Part shown: piece by piece, positions 33,561 through 43,642 of the stretch
Layout of the letters: the number at the start of each line of letters is the position of its first letter
How positions within the stretch are numbered: position 1 is the first letter of the stretch
Origin: Actinernus sp. WN-2022
Taxonomy: Eukaryota; Cnidaria; Anthozoa; Actiniaria; Actinernidae
NCBI GenBank assembly: GCA_030867875.1
Contig: JAOWCC010000019.1
Location: 35,445,976 to 35,509,975, forward strand
Reading direction: 5' to 3'
Length of the DNA stretch: 64,000 nucleotides
Translations under genes and position numbers: made by a program
The notes under the pieces: model-generated
Database searches by the model: none
What the model was told of the DNA's origin: nothing
The model's input: the letters and a program-made list of their open reading frames with translations, nothing else

Positions 33561-33727
33561 GGACGATCATCACAAGCGCATGCGCTTGACGTTTTTGCCG
33601 GGTCGTTTTTGTGGTCAGTAGTTTTCATTCGGTGGCTGGCTCTTGGATAAGACCTGCAAAGTAGATCCGCTAGACGACTGCGTATAATACTTTACATGGG
33701 TACCAATCAAGTATAGAAATGAAAATG

Positions 33728-33803
33728 TGTCCTGACAATCCGTATGGCGTTTGCCTAACACGCGGAAGGTTATGGGCTCGAATCTCAGTACAGAACAGAC
33801 ACT
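33728..33803 (+). tRNA. tRNA-Val(AAC)-like pseudogene
   Basis: GTTTGCCTAACACGCGGAAG corresponds to the anticodon arm of animal tRNA-Val with anticodon AAC. It is followed by GGGCTCGAATCTC, an imperfect T arm. The D-arm side (CTGACAATCCGTATGGC) is short and degenerate, and the stems pair poorly, so it should not make a working tRNA. It is more likely a retropseudogene or SINE head. Confidence 0.5.
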
Positions 33804-34788
33804 TTTCTTCCTGTCGTTTATCTTCTATTCTTACCTGTTTGCCACAAATTAACCTAAAACCTCGTCGTTTACCTGGGAACTTGTTTTCACTGACGGTTAG
33901 CTTTTTCTATCATTATTGGGTGAGCTGTTGTATTATGATAAATACGGAAAAACTCGCGTGTTTACCTTTGAACTAGCCCTAAAACCTCGTCGTTTATCTG
34001 GTAGCTCGTTTTCGGAGTGGTTAGCGTATTTTTGAGGTCAGGGTTTGTGTTAGTGTATTTGACTTTAATTTCAGTTCAAGGAAACGTTTTATTTTTATTT
34101 CGTGATTTTACTTTTCTGATGTTTAGGCATATAGATACTGCGTGGTAAGGTTTCCTGTCACTTATAGCAGTTATGTAGTAAATCCATGATATATCTTGAC
34201 AAGTTTATTTTGTATCAGGCTCGATGCTTAATATATATATATAACATAAAAAAGGAAGGGGCTTCAAAAACGGAAGCCGGCGTGCAGGGACGACAAACAT
34301 GTTTTCGTTTTCTTGGTCTAAGTACATAGCATACTATTCGCGGCAGTCCCTTTCACGCTCACTGAACAAGAGATGGAGATATGCATCGTGCTCTCGAGAA
34401 TGAAGCGGAAGAGTAAAGGGATAGGGTAGGGAGGGAGGGAAAAGAAAGAGCACTGTGGCGTTTGGACTGAGGCGAGCGGGAAAAGGAGAGACAACACGTC
34501 ACGACTACTAAAAGCCGAAGGATTCTTACGCGAACTTGGGCCGAAATGATATGCAGATCTCTTATTTATACTCGCGCTGTAAGGGACTGGCGCGAATAGC
34601 GTTTTACCGCGGTGTGATATGTATGTAACGGGTTTTTTTCCTTGTTTGTTGGGGTTTTTACGGCAAAAACAAGCTGTGGATGCTGATGAATGGAGCGAGA
34701 CATAACCAGGCGAAGTGCTTGTGAGGTTTGTTTCGCCCCGAAACTTCTGATTAGAAATTAGAAACTTTAACGAAAACATGCCCGAGGG

Positions 34789-34935
34789 GAGCGGAACAGA
34801 TAGCTTGGGACAACGGGGAGCGGTACAAATAGTTTGGGACAACGGGGAGCGGTACAAATAGTTTGGGACAACGCCGAGCGGTACAGATAGTTTGGGATAA
34901 CGCCGAGCGGTACAGATAGTTTGGGATAACGCCGG
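34789..34935 (+). repeat. 29-bp tandem array, 5 copies
   Basis: GAGCGGTACAAATAGTTTGG plus GACAACGGG repeats with starts at 34789, 34818, 34847 and on at 29-bp spacing. The last two units carry GATAACGCC in place of GACAACGGG. The minus-strand frames through it (repeats of PKLSVPL type) are by-products. Confidence 0.92.
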
Positions 34936-35342
34936 AAGTTTCTCTGCATTTACAGCTGCTGTGGACCCAAACTGAACTTGCCCTACTACGCATGCGCACA
35001 ATTCACAGCTTAAGGCGACACTCAGAACTCATCGTGAAGAAGCACTTATACTTTAATTTCCAATTATTTCGAACTGAAATTTTATTGTCGTTCGTGGGCA
35101 AAATGTGCTCTTCCTTGCAGATAGATTTTCCAAAGACTAAACTTCTCTCTCCAAGCTTAAGCCTTTTTAAAGCCTTTTTAAAAGTCGCTGTGCCATATAA
35201 GGGCGATGAATTAAACCTGACGAATTAACACATGGCTTTTTATGTTTGATATTTATAAAGAAAATCTAAGCAAAAATACACACACAAAAACATACAAAAC
35301 TAAATTTTCAGTTTCTTTTTTACCTTTTCCACCTCCCTCCAG

Positions 35343-35404
35343 CACTTTACAAGTCAATGAAATCAGTTGTGAAATAGAAACCAGGTGGACTACATCGGTT
35401 CCTC
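35343..35404 (+). CDS. Isolated exon candidate of an unknown gene
   Basis: The acceptor TTTTTTACCTTTTCCACCTCCCTCCAG and the donor CCTC|GTAAGTT are both strong. The 62 nt are open only in the frame TLQVNEISCEIETRWTTSVP, with one extra base at each end. No family is recognised. It could be a 5' exon of the KSR gene downstream, but its phase does not join directly to the C1 exon at 41685, so another exon would be needed. Confidence 0.35.
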
Positions 35405-35939
35405 GTAAGTTTCTTAATCAGTTCTTTCCGCGTCGATCCTTTTTTAAATGTGTATTTTATAAAGGAATTCTAAGATTTCTGCATTTCTAAGAAGATCAAG
35501 ATTCTTTTAAAGATGATTTTGTTACTTTCCTTAGTGACTGTCAGGAACACGATTTTCTTTCGTTTTCTGAGCGTTTTTCGTAGTTCGGTTGTCGCCTGAT
35601 CAGTGCAGTAATTACCTTCAGTTGCTGGTGCTTAGCTTTTGGAATGGTTTGATATGTTAACTTAGCTGTAGCGCCGGTGGAGACTGAAAAAGGTTTTGAG
35701 CTGCAAACCGAGTCCCGCCTGTAATGTTTTAGCGGCTGTTAATAAAACTGTATCAACATTATTGCTTTTGAGGCGGTGCCGTATGAACTGCGGAAACTCC
35801 AAATAGTATGGCACAGTTCAAAACGTTATGCTAAGATCTGAATGAGCATGATTATATTTAAATGAACTTCACAAGGGAGGACGTGTTGTTAGATACGGAC
35901 CGCTATTGTGGTGCAACGTGCTGCCATGCAGTTTACAAT

Positions 35940-36290
35940 AGTAATAATATAGAGGATATTACATGGCCGCGCGGAGATACGGATTTTATCTTCGAGTGTT
36001 GATGACATATCTTACGAGTGAGCGCAGCGAACGAGTAAGATATTTCATCAACACGAAGATAAAACCGTAACTCCAAGCGGCCATGTAGTGTTCTGTTTAA
36101 TATATAATTATGGATGAAATACCAGTTTCAATCTCTTGCTAAAAAGGCTAGAAATCTTTGAAAGCAAGTCATATTTTCAAAAGTGATATCTTCACGTGTG
36201 AAGATTCATTTATATCTTCACGTGTGAAGATATCACTTTTTAGAAAGAAATATACACTGGTATTTCATCGAAAATTATATATTAAAATAT
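35940..36290. repeat. Nested palindromes, about 350 bp
   Basis: ATTACATGGCCGCGCGGAGA with TTTTATCTTCG pairs with CGAAGATAAAACCGTAACTC and AAGCGGCCATGTAGT. To the right, GTGATATCTTCACGTGTGAA pairs with a second copy of itself around 36210, enclosed by GAAATACCAGT/ACTGGTATTTC. The two hairpin systems lie back to back. Confidence 0.75.
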
Positions 36291-36323
36291 AATAATAACT
36301 TTATTTACTATTTACTAGCTATA

Positions 36324-36723
36324 CAGTACTTACCCGCTTATAAGAACCTAGAATTTAAGAACCTGTTAGCCTAAAAATATCAATTTAGACCCCCTTTACA
36401 TAAGAACCTATTTAGCCTAAAATTTGAAACAGGTTCTTATTTTAGAAAATGAACCTTAAAGATCTTCAGGCAAAGATAAAATACATGACTCTCAAAAGTA
36501 GTGAACTTAAACATGTATACACTATAAAAGGCCAGGCCGGTTTTGGCATTAAATTAATATACATGCCGCCCTTCTACCAGCCACTGGTATCATATCTTTC
36601 TTATAAAAATAAGAACCTGTTTAAGAACCTAAATAGCCTAAAACTCCACTAAGCACCATTTATATAAGAACCTGTTTAGGCTAACTTGGAAAAACCTAGG
36701 TTCTTATAAGCGGGTAAGTACTG
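36324..36723. mobile_element. Mariner-type MITE, 400 bp, TA target site
   Basis: CAGTACTTACCCGCTTATAA and the inverse ending GCGGGTAAGTACTG are flanked by TA. Internal AAGAACCTGTTTAGCC motifs repeat on both sides. Confidence 0.9.
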
Positions 36724-38044
36724 TATGATAATTTTCAGATGGCCTTCAAAATCACTATTTATGCGGCATCCTAATCTAAATATATAACTGAATACTATAA
36801 ATCCTAAAAAATACATATACATATACAAGTTACTAAAAATACATTCTATAATTACGTAAACATATATCAGTAGATGGACGTATATAATTTAAATCTAAAT
36901 TACTTATCAAGAGCAAAACGTCCTTGATGTACATATTTGCGGTTCCGCGTTTAAACTAGTCATGGAGCCTACATTTCTGAAACCAGTATAGCTTTAATGT
37001 CGTTTGCTCTTTCATTCACTGGTAACTAGCTTAGTTTCTTAAATATGTCAGTTGAGCTCTTATCTGCGCTACGTTTGATATCTAGAATGGCTCTTCCTGC
37101 TCGCTTCTGAACTTTGTGAATACGCTTAAGCTGTTCTTTAGATTAACAATCATGAGTGCTTGTTAATGCCTCCAGAATACCAGGCCATTGTGTCGGAGAC
37201 AATCACAACCCTTACTCTTTCACGAAATAGAACAACAGGTTCTTTCACGCTTTCACGTCCCCCTCATATTGATTCTAGAAGTGGAAGGAGACAATAGCCG
37301 CTCTCATCCCTCGACCCCTCTCACGCTTGTTTTTGATCGGGGCTGTATGCAGTAAAACCCGCAAGTCTAGTTATCGCAACCCTTGAATCTAAAAAAAGCT
37401 CCGCACAGGATTGCTTGTAGTATCCGTTCAAGAAGCTCGGTTACTTTTGTTTCACCCGCGCTAAACCGTTTAAGTACTTTGCTATTTCAGATGCATGGGG
37501 TCCACAAAAGAAAGCGGATCATTTAGTCGGCTGATATATAAATCGCTATATCGCACCGTTTTGGTCTGGAACCCTGGTACCCATTTTTCGAAGTCTGAAG
37601 GGGAGATTTCGCCTTGGATCTAGAATAGCTGTTGTCCGGCTACTAGAATAGGACGAATAGGGTACTCTAAAGAGGATCTACCTTCGTTACTGCTGAATAC
37701 CCTCTTAAAGCGACTTAATGCGATTTAAGGCGACTTTAGGACCCGGAGTAAGCCTTTTTTTTGTGTGTATTTTACAGGTATTTTATGTGGCAGAAACTCT
37801 TACATGTCCCTGCGAATTTCTCTAAATAGTATGAAGTGCCGACGAATTACGTAGTTGAAGTTGTCAAATAGTTCGGGAGCCGGCCATGCAGTCATGCGCT
37901 TCACCTCTCTCACTGCAGCAGCCAGGGTTCCATCGCCTTGCCTTGCTTCAAAAGTTTTTTCTCCAGGTTCTCCAGCGGTTTTCCTTTCTCCTATAAAAAA
38001 AAACATCTTAAATTCCAATTCGACCCGGAATTCGTCGATACTTA
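36724..38044. other. No feature recognised
   Basis: Several short frames in both strands but none with motifs or convincing splice sites. Confidence 0.35.
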
Positions 38045-38265
38045 GGACGCGTTCGATTGACCGTATTCCGGAATAAGAATAGATGGAATAATCTCTGGAA
38101 ATCACTGGTTCAGGCACATTTTGCACTGTAAGCTACTAAAGTTTGCTGAAATATGATATTCAGGATACATCTTGTATTCCATGGACTCAAAATTCCCGAA
38201 ATAAGCGATTTGTAGTTATCATTCTGTGTATTCTTATTCCGGAATACGATCAATCGAACGCACCC
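38045..38265. mobile_element. Harbinger-type MITE (family H), copy 2
   Basis: TTA on both sides. The ends GGACGCGTTCGATTGACCGT and ACGATCAATCGAACGCACCC are inverted. The interior TGATTTCCAGAGAT-type sequence is shared with copies 1, 3 and 4. Confidence 0.9.
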
Positions 38266-38514
38266 TTAATCATTAGCCCCGGCGACGGCTCCCAGTATTC
38301 GACGTAAAATAAGAAAAATACATTTGAAAATTTATTAAGAAGCGTAGGCTCGGTTCTAATTCTAATATATACTCTATGCATTCACATCGGAGTATTATGC
38401 AGAGGTGCATGGCTGGGACAATAAAGAGCCGCTAGATTATGCTATCTTGAATTTACAAAGGTTTGTTTTGAACGAAAGCATCAATAGCCGAGCAATAGTT
38501 GTGGCCCTGAAAAT

Positions 38515-39000
38515 GTCGGTTAGGGCTAGATTCCATCCGCCAGAAAGACGCAATCCCAAAATGCACTGCACTAAAATACTTCATTGAGAGCAGGAACTGG
38601 TGTCTAATGAAGTAACTCCTGCTAATCAAACAGCATGCAGTATATATAAAAGTTTTAAAAAAGCGGTTGTTGACAGCAAACCCTCGTGGCGTAAGGGATA
38701 GTGACGGTTACGGTTTGGTTCGAGTCTTCGTGGAGCCGATATTTTTTTATATGGACCCTTTGCACTTTACGTCATAGCCGCCATGTTGGTGTACATTTAA
38801 CAATAGATTCCTCGTTAGCTTCTTTTGTTCTGTACACCAACATGGCCGCCATGCCCTTTGTCATTTGAATCTCTGGGGATTGAGTGCGAAAGCGTACTTG
38901 TTCGCCTAAATTTAGTTTGTACCCTAGAAATATAACATCGAGAAAAGAGTGCAGTGCATTGCAATTCGACCTTCTGGCGGATGGAATCTAGCCGCGACCG
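38515..39000. repeat. Inverted-repeat element with nested insert
   Basis: TAGATTCCATCCGCCAGAAA and TGCACTGCACT near 38527-38575 return inverted near 38948-38992. Inside is a smaller pair, CGCCATGTTGGTGTACA (38771) with TGTACACCAACATGGCGG inverse ending 38853. A tRNA-like stretch lies at 38683. Confidence 0.65.
38683..38742 (+). tRNA. Partial tRNA-Arg-like sequence
   Basis: CTCGTGGCGTAAGGGATAGT resembles the D-arm side of animal tRNA-Arg (CGTGGCGCAATGGATAGC), and GGTTCGAGTCTTCGTGGAGC resembles the T arm. The anticodon arm is largely deleted, so it is a pseudogene or SINE head. Confidence 0.4.
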
Positions 39001-39004
39001 AAAA

Positions 39005-39205
39005 TGTCACGGTTACCTCGGTCGACTGTCGGTAAACTATCGATAGAGTGTCTGTGATCAATCGACCGACTGTCGATGCATCATCAACCATGTCAGCTGA
39101 TAAACATTCGGTCGACCGTCTCGGCCGACTCTCGACCGACTCTCGACCGCCTATCGGCCAACAGTCGACATGTTGGCCGATACGTCGGCCAACATTGCGT
39201 ACAGT
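39005..39205 (+). repeat. Degenerate CGAC/GTCGG-rich cluster
   Basis: TCGGCCGACTCTCGACCGAC, CGGCCAACAGTCGACATG and CGATACGTCGGCCAACATT are examples of many overlapping CGACCGA, GTCGAC and GGCCGA variants. They make this stretch much richer in CpG than its surroundings and able to form many small hairpins. Confidence 0.6.
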
Positions 39206-40193
39206 ACACATGATCCAAGAAGGTTCTAGCCAGCACTCGAGGGTTGTATTACCATAATCACTTCCGAAGGGCGGCAATGGCCGAAGATGATCTCGATGCA
39301 AATTCATTTGAAACTTAGCCGAAATGCTAAACAATTCAGTAACAAAATACATGACTTGACTGCAAAATGAGACCATCGCTCACTTTCTCCTGTCAGTATT
39401 TTGCATGATTAGACCTAACAATATATCAACACGAGGATTTTGTCAGGTTGACAATGATGTAAACATGTTACCTGTTACAACTGATTTTTTTATATATATA
39501 GTTGCATAAGTCATCTAAATATTTATTTAAGTTTGCAAATTGGTAGTATTTCAAAGAGTTTGTGTGCGATAAAAATATTACGCAGCATAAGAGATAATGA
39601 AATTAGCGTATTATAAGCCCTCGCCGGATGGTACAATCAATCCATAACAACGGTAAGACTTTCACGATATCGAGCCCTTGGTCCGAGTACATCATAGAAC
39701 GAAATCACTGAAGTTGCAGTGTCCTGTCTATATTACAACTTGTACGGTGAAAATGGAAGAATGATTAATTGCCCTACTGGCTCTCCACGTGAGGTTTTTA
39801 GGACTTTTGCTCACACGGAAAGGTTCCGCGGAGTGTTTATGATCTGCGAACGATATTGCAACTGCGTTGGTTTCTTTATATTCGCGCTCTATATATGTAC
39901 GAATGAAAACAAGACGGCAAACTGTGGCTGTTTCTATAATGCAAGCATTCAGTTATAGTCAAGGGTGATTCATTTCGCCCACGTGGTAACAGATGTTTCT
40001 TCGTGTATGTCAGTCACTTTCTGATTCGCTAGTTCGTTTCGGCTTTTCTATTACTTTTATTATGAACTTCGGAAAGGAATTTACATCTTAAAGCAAAGAC
40101 TGCAATGGATATATTGTGCTCTTTCTGGAATAAATTACGACTATAAGGATAGTTTTTCTATCAAAAATTGATCGACGAGCCTAAAACTCGAAG
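39206..40193. other. Upstream region of the secreted-protein gene
   Basis: No exon or repeat boundary found. The promoter of the gene starting at 40194 should lie here. A TATATATG near 39892 is the only TATA-like string noticed. Confidence 0.3.
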
Positions 40194-40594
40194 ATGACGA
40201 CTGTTGTTCATGGTCAAAACACCCCTCTTTACCTGCTCTTTAGCCTGTGCTTATTCGGCATTAATCATTTTGGACGGTGTTATGCTAAAGCCAGTGTAAT
40301 GTTATTTACAACTGATAAACGCTGCCCAGTAGATAAGTGGGGATAAATTATGGCTCTGAAACAGTAAAAAAGACAGCATATTGCGAGACTTCGCATAATA
40401 TTCCGCAATGGAAACTTAATCAGGTGATGCACACAGAAAAAGTCTTTGAATGCGTCTTAGGTCACGAACGCGAACCCTTGCAAACAAATAAACTGGCGAA
40501 CACAAAGGCCGCCACCAGTAATATAATAACGAAACCGGCAAACAAATTCAAAACCGTCTATTTAACTGAGTCGGGCGAGTGCATCAACAATGAG
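40194..40594 (+). CDS. Small secreted-protein gene, exon 1 (one-base frame break)
   Basis: The start at 40194 is followed by MTTVVHGQNTPLYLLFSLCL and FGINHFGRCYAKASVML. This is a signal-peptide pattern: polar start, hydrophobic core YLLFSLCLFGI, then small residues near a cysteine. This frame closes at 40344 with a TAA right after a GGGG run. The next frame is open from there through TAYCETSHNIPQWKLNQV, VFECVLGHEREPL and TVYLTESGECINNE to a donor GAG|GTGCGT at 40594. One extra G in the run would make the exon continuous, so this is either an assembly/homopolymer error or a disabled allele. Several cysteines suggest an extracellular domain. Family not recognised. Confidence 0.5.
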
Positions 40595-40860
40595 GTGCGT
40601 GCTGGGCGCTGTTTGTGACGTATGAAAGACTGATTATACAATGTTATGGAAATGCCATATGACCCAAAAATACTCTGTGTTCCGAGCTTTTTACTTGCAC
40701 ATGGCTTCTGCAAAGAAATCACTTGTTCTGCAGTGTACAATATTAAGAAAGCTAGCTGAGGGCATAAATTAACACCGTTGCTTCAGTTGTATACCATAAA
40801 CAAAAATGCATTAAAACTATTAAGTAACACAACCGAACTTTTTGTGCATTTGGATTGCAG

Positions 40861-41058
40861 TTGGAAGGTGATGAGGTTTTTCAAGTATTCAGCAGCCAAC
40901 ATTTTAAAATTCTCCTTTCGGCAATGGAGAAAATGAACGTGCAGAACTTCCAATCTGTTTTCCCTACTCAGTTTGCGCTCATATTGTTAAACTTCGCCGG
41001 GGATTTGCAAATACATTCAAAGAACACGAGGGGATTATGTTGGGATGATGCGAATTGA
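40861..41058 (+). CDS. Small secreted-protein gene, exon 2
   Basis: The acceptor GTGCATTTGGATTGCAG precedes an open frame that starts on a codon boundary, matching the end phase of the exon ending at 40594 across a 266-bp intron. It reads LEGDEVFQVFSSQHFKILLS, then AMEKMNVQNFQSVFPTQFAL and ILLNFAGDLQ, and ends at a TGA at 41056-41058. The pattern suggests amphipathic helices. The whole product would be about 200 residues including the signal peptide. No known family comes to mind, and a cytokine-like or venom-like role would be speculation. Confidence 0.5.
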   Translation: MEGDEVFQVFSSQHFKILLSAMEKMNVQNFQSVFPTQFALILLNFAGDLQIHSKNTRGLCWDDAN

Positions 41059-41684
41059 TTGTTGACCGATTTCTCGCTTGGTGATTGGTTAGGTACTGGC
41101 AGCTGGTCATTCGTCGACCACCACCCCGACCAATAGAAATTTGCATCTTCGTGTGTTTAGTAAGGATGAGACTTCGGGTGCATCATAAATTTTGGGTTTA
41201 GGAGCAAAGCTGTTAATATTTCGCTGGAAATCAAAATCAAAGTTACACGAACGCGATTCTGATGGTAAATCACGCTCGAATTCATGGGCTAGAACATGCA
41301 AGACGACGCTCACAGGTAAATAAATACAGAGAATCGTGGGAACTGGAAATTCTCCTTTTGATTCTGACGTTTTTAGATGATCCATGATCCCCGTAAGGAA
41401 GTACCAAGTTAAATGCAATGGACTCGACCAACACTTGGCTCAGTGCCACAGTTTAACTTAATCGATGTCTAACTGAACTTATGCTGAACTTTTCAATTAA
41501 AATATATCTGTCTTTGTAGACAAAGTAAGGGCGATAGTAAGCGAAGGTTCATTTTGCAGAGTTGTTGTTAACAGACATAAAAAGCTTTGTATTGTTATCT
41601 GTTCTGCCTACACCTGCTAAATGTTGACGCTGGAAGATCGAATTGGCTTCAAGTTTTGCCCTTTTCTTTTTCATTCTTTTCCAG

Positions 41685-41771
41685 TTTCTCCCGCACGTTC
41701 CTCTGTCGACGGTTTTGCGATAGATGCAGGCGAGTGATCCGCCTTTTTGGAGTCCGCTGTAAGGCATGCAG
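41685..41771 (+). CDS. ksr: KSR exon, first part of the C1 domain
   Basis: KSR is a membrane-recruited scaffold of the Ras-Raf-MEK-ERK cascade, and its atypical C1 zinc domain mediates membrane binding. The exon follows a pyrimidine-rich acceptor (CTTTTTCATTCTTTTCCAG) and ends TGC AG|GTCAGT. It encodes FSRTFLCRRFCDRCRRVIRL and FGVRCKAC, closely matching vertebrate KSR (RFSTKSWLSQVCHVC then IFGVKCKHC). The two CxxC pairs are zinc ligands. It begins with the third base of a codon (probably the Arg of HRFS), so the first histidine ligand is in an upstream exon I did not find. Raf C1 domains are similar, but the later kinase exons decide for KSR. Confidence 0.85.
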
Positions 41772-41964
41772 GTCAGTTTTTGCTCTATTTATTTCCCTTT
41801 GCTACAAACTATCTCGTAATGCTAACTGGTGAGCGAAGAACTAGTATATAAATATTAAAGTGATATCGACTCCACGATAAATTTTTATGTAACTGATTGT
41901 TGTCGGGGTCTTCTGGGAACCACACGTCTAAGTATCTGTTATTTAACATTTTCTTCTACTGTAG

Positions 41965-42038
41965 GTTAAAATGCCATAAAAAATGTTCAACGGCAATTTC
42001 CACACGTTGCGAGAGTCAGTTTTACAAGGTGAATCCGG
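41965..42038 (+). CDS. ksr: KSR exon, second part of the C1 domain
   Basis: Acceptor TTTTCTTCTACTGTAG; donor CCGG|GTGAGT. The phase fits both neighbours. The residues are RLKCHKKCSTAISTRCESQF then YKVNP, completing the zinc pattern C-x4-H-x2-C-x7-C. Vertebrate KSR1 has RLKCHNKCTKEAPAC here, so the identity is strong. An ATG inside this exon in another frame (41983) is not the start. A second donor-like AAG|GTGAAT at 42028 would break the downstream frame. Confidence 0.88.
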
Positions 42039-42194
42039 GTGAGTAGTCAGGTAGAAACGTTTAACATAATGTACACGATTAATATTGATTTCTTCACGAA
42101 TTTCTTAAGACGAATCTGTTTGTCAGCTCCGAACCCTTTAACCGCACTGAATCGACTAACTTGAGGCTCATTTCTATCCCTTTTTATCTAACAG

Positions 42195-42935
42195 TCACTT
42201 GTCACATCGGAAGATTTTGGAGAAGAAATCAAGAGGAAAGAAGGAAATGGCCACTGGACTCGAACTTCGATCCCTTGCAAGCTCGCACGGCAAAACCCGA
42301 GAACACCAATCAAAGTTTAAGACCTCGGAAATATATCGACGCTAAGGGTAAAATACGACAAAAGCTGATAAACGGTTTATACGACTCGTTTTGCTACAGC
42401 CCTCGCCATGGATTGGATTTATATCCGAAATCTATCGGAGCACGTTCGCCAACACGAGCTGCAAATGTTACTGTTCATCGCGAACGAACACCTTCGCCGT
42501 GCAGGTTTCAAACGACGCAGCTCACTCTTGATGTTGACTTAGCCGAAGAAACCAATCGCCGGGCTTTGAACCCCAATGAACACTTTCTACCCCCTCCACA
42601 TCCATGGACGAGGACTTACTCGTGGTCAAGTAAAACCTCCGCCATGACATCGTTCACTTCTTCATCTGGGTATTCCTCCATGCCCGCTTCTTGTCCCTCT
42701 TCGGCTAATTCACATCGTAGTACTTCGCCAACCCCGGACTTCTCGAATATCAGATCACTTACCGCTACACTGGAGCGCTGCAGCCTGGAGGAAGGCATCG
42801 ACATCAATGAGGAAGACGGGTTCAGCGGGGAAGAGGACTGGGATAAATCCTTACCAGTTTATAGTCTTCCAGCTACCTGGCCTCTCTCCAGAAAGAACGG
42901 TCAAAAACAAAGAGATACACGGAGAATATTTTCGG
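42195..42935 (+). CDS. ksr: KSR linker exon, Ser/Pro-rich
   Basis: Acceptor TTTTTATCTAACAG; donor TCGG|GTAAGT. The frame set by the C1 exon (G+TC = Val) stays open for 247 codons. It starts VTCHIGRFWRRNQEERRKWP. It contains proline-directed sites (GARSPTRAA, RERTPSPCRF, STSPTPDF), a long Ser run (TSFTSSSGYSSMP) and an acidic patch (EEDGFSGEEDWDK), and ends with ATWPLSRKNGQKQRDTRRIFS. The order basic, SP/TP, acidic, then PLSRK matches the KSR region between C1 and kinase, where vertebrates have DDEDEVDDLPSS and GPISRK before the kinase. These sites are where ERK and other kinases act in the family. The exon ends one base into a codon. Confidence 0.82.
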
Positions 42936-43340
42936 GTAAGTCGTTTTTCCCCTATCATTTTCTAGATCTAAAATTTTGTATTTTAAAGCTGGCCATATTG
43001 TCTTTGTCTTGATTGTGGTCTATTGGAGATTAACAATTGTTCTCCAAAGTGGAAGGGAGTAACGGTGGATATTTACCGATATTTAGGTAAATATATACCG
43101 CTACCCGACCGACAGAGGGAAATAATGTGAAATCACCAGCCTCAAATTAGTTGAAAAAGTACAAAAAGCCATTAACAAGTAAATTCTTCACGCGCGAGAC
43201 CGAAATCAGTGAATATGTCAGGATATTCCGAGTTTGAGTAGCCAATCAGAGCGACGCAAAAAGCACTATATTCACTTGACACTTGTATGGTATGTACTAA
43301 TAGTTAGATTGCTGGCTCCAGTAACCAAACTCAGTGTTAG

Positions 43341-43642
43341 AAGAGACACTAGCCCCTCCCTTTAGACACCCCCAGTTCGTAATTCCAAACGAGACATGGA
43401 AATATCTTGTGATCCAGGACGCAAAATTACTTGGAAATGTCAGCAATAATCAGCTAATAATGTTTGCGAGACGGTTTACGTATACTGCCTGCAGCAAACG
43501 GGAAACGAAAGATAAAATAATACGCTATATCGTGCAGTCTGCGAACAGCCATATGTTCGGTGATATCTTACGAAGTTCTAGTCCTGACCGCGACATCCTA
43601 GCCGACAGATATTCGTCCATATATGGTCACCAACGAAAGTGA
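43341..43642 (+). CDS. Unrecognised ORF in the KSR intron
   Basis: A 100-codon frame reads ETLAPPFRHPQFVIPNETWK, YLVIQDAKLLGNVSNNQLIM, FARRFTYTACSKRETKDKII and ends GHQRK and TGA. Read after the acceptor TCAGTGTTAG, its first two bases would complete the codon left by the KSR exon ending at 42935 (G+AA = Glu). It could therefore be an alternative, early-terminating KSR 3' exon. The acceptor is poor in pyrimidines. The segment NNQLIMFARRF...KRETKDKIIRYIV has the rhythm of a SAP-like helix-turn-helix, but that is a weak impression. It could equally be a remnant of another gene. Confidence 0.35.

Larger units (their letters stand above)
31189..34625. mobile_element. Region bounded by inverted repeats, possible DIRS-like element
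   Basis: TTCGCGCCAGTCCCTTACAG with CGCGAGTATAAATA, GATCTGCATAT and AAGAATCCTTCGGC at 31215-31295 reappears inverted at 34525-34600. A second inverted pair, GAGCGTGAAAGGGACTGCCG with CATATCTCCA, joins 33258-33318 to 34322-34385. Such split inverted termini fit DIRS-type retroelements or nested foldbacks. A short frame (31323) begins MANAQALLLPDPPVNPDPQQ downstream of TATAAATA. No reverse transcriptase or recombinase is readable, so the class is uncertain. Confidence 0.4.

Noticed and set aside
34318..35001. 227-codon minus-strand ORF
   Set aside because: It runs through the 29-bp tandem array and terminal-repeat sequence; its PKLSVPL-type repeats only reflect the DNA repeat.
41983..42038. ATG at 41983 as the start of a new gene (MFNGNF frame)
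   Set aside because: The alternative frame through the same exon completes the C1 zinc pattern and joins both neighbouring exons in phase, so this ATG is internal and out of frame.
43341..43642. Confident assignment of this ORF to the KSR gene
   Set aside because: The phase fits on the left, but the acceptor is weak and no similarity to KSR is visible, so it is listed only as an uncertain ORF.
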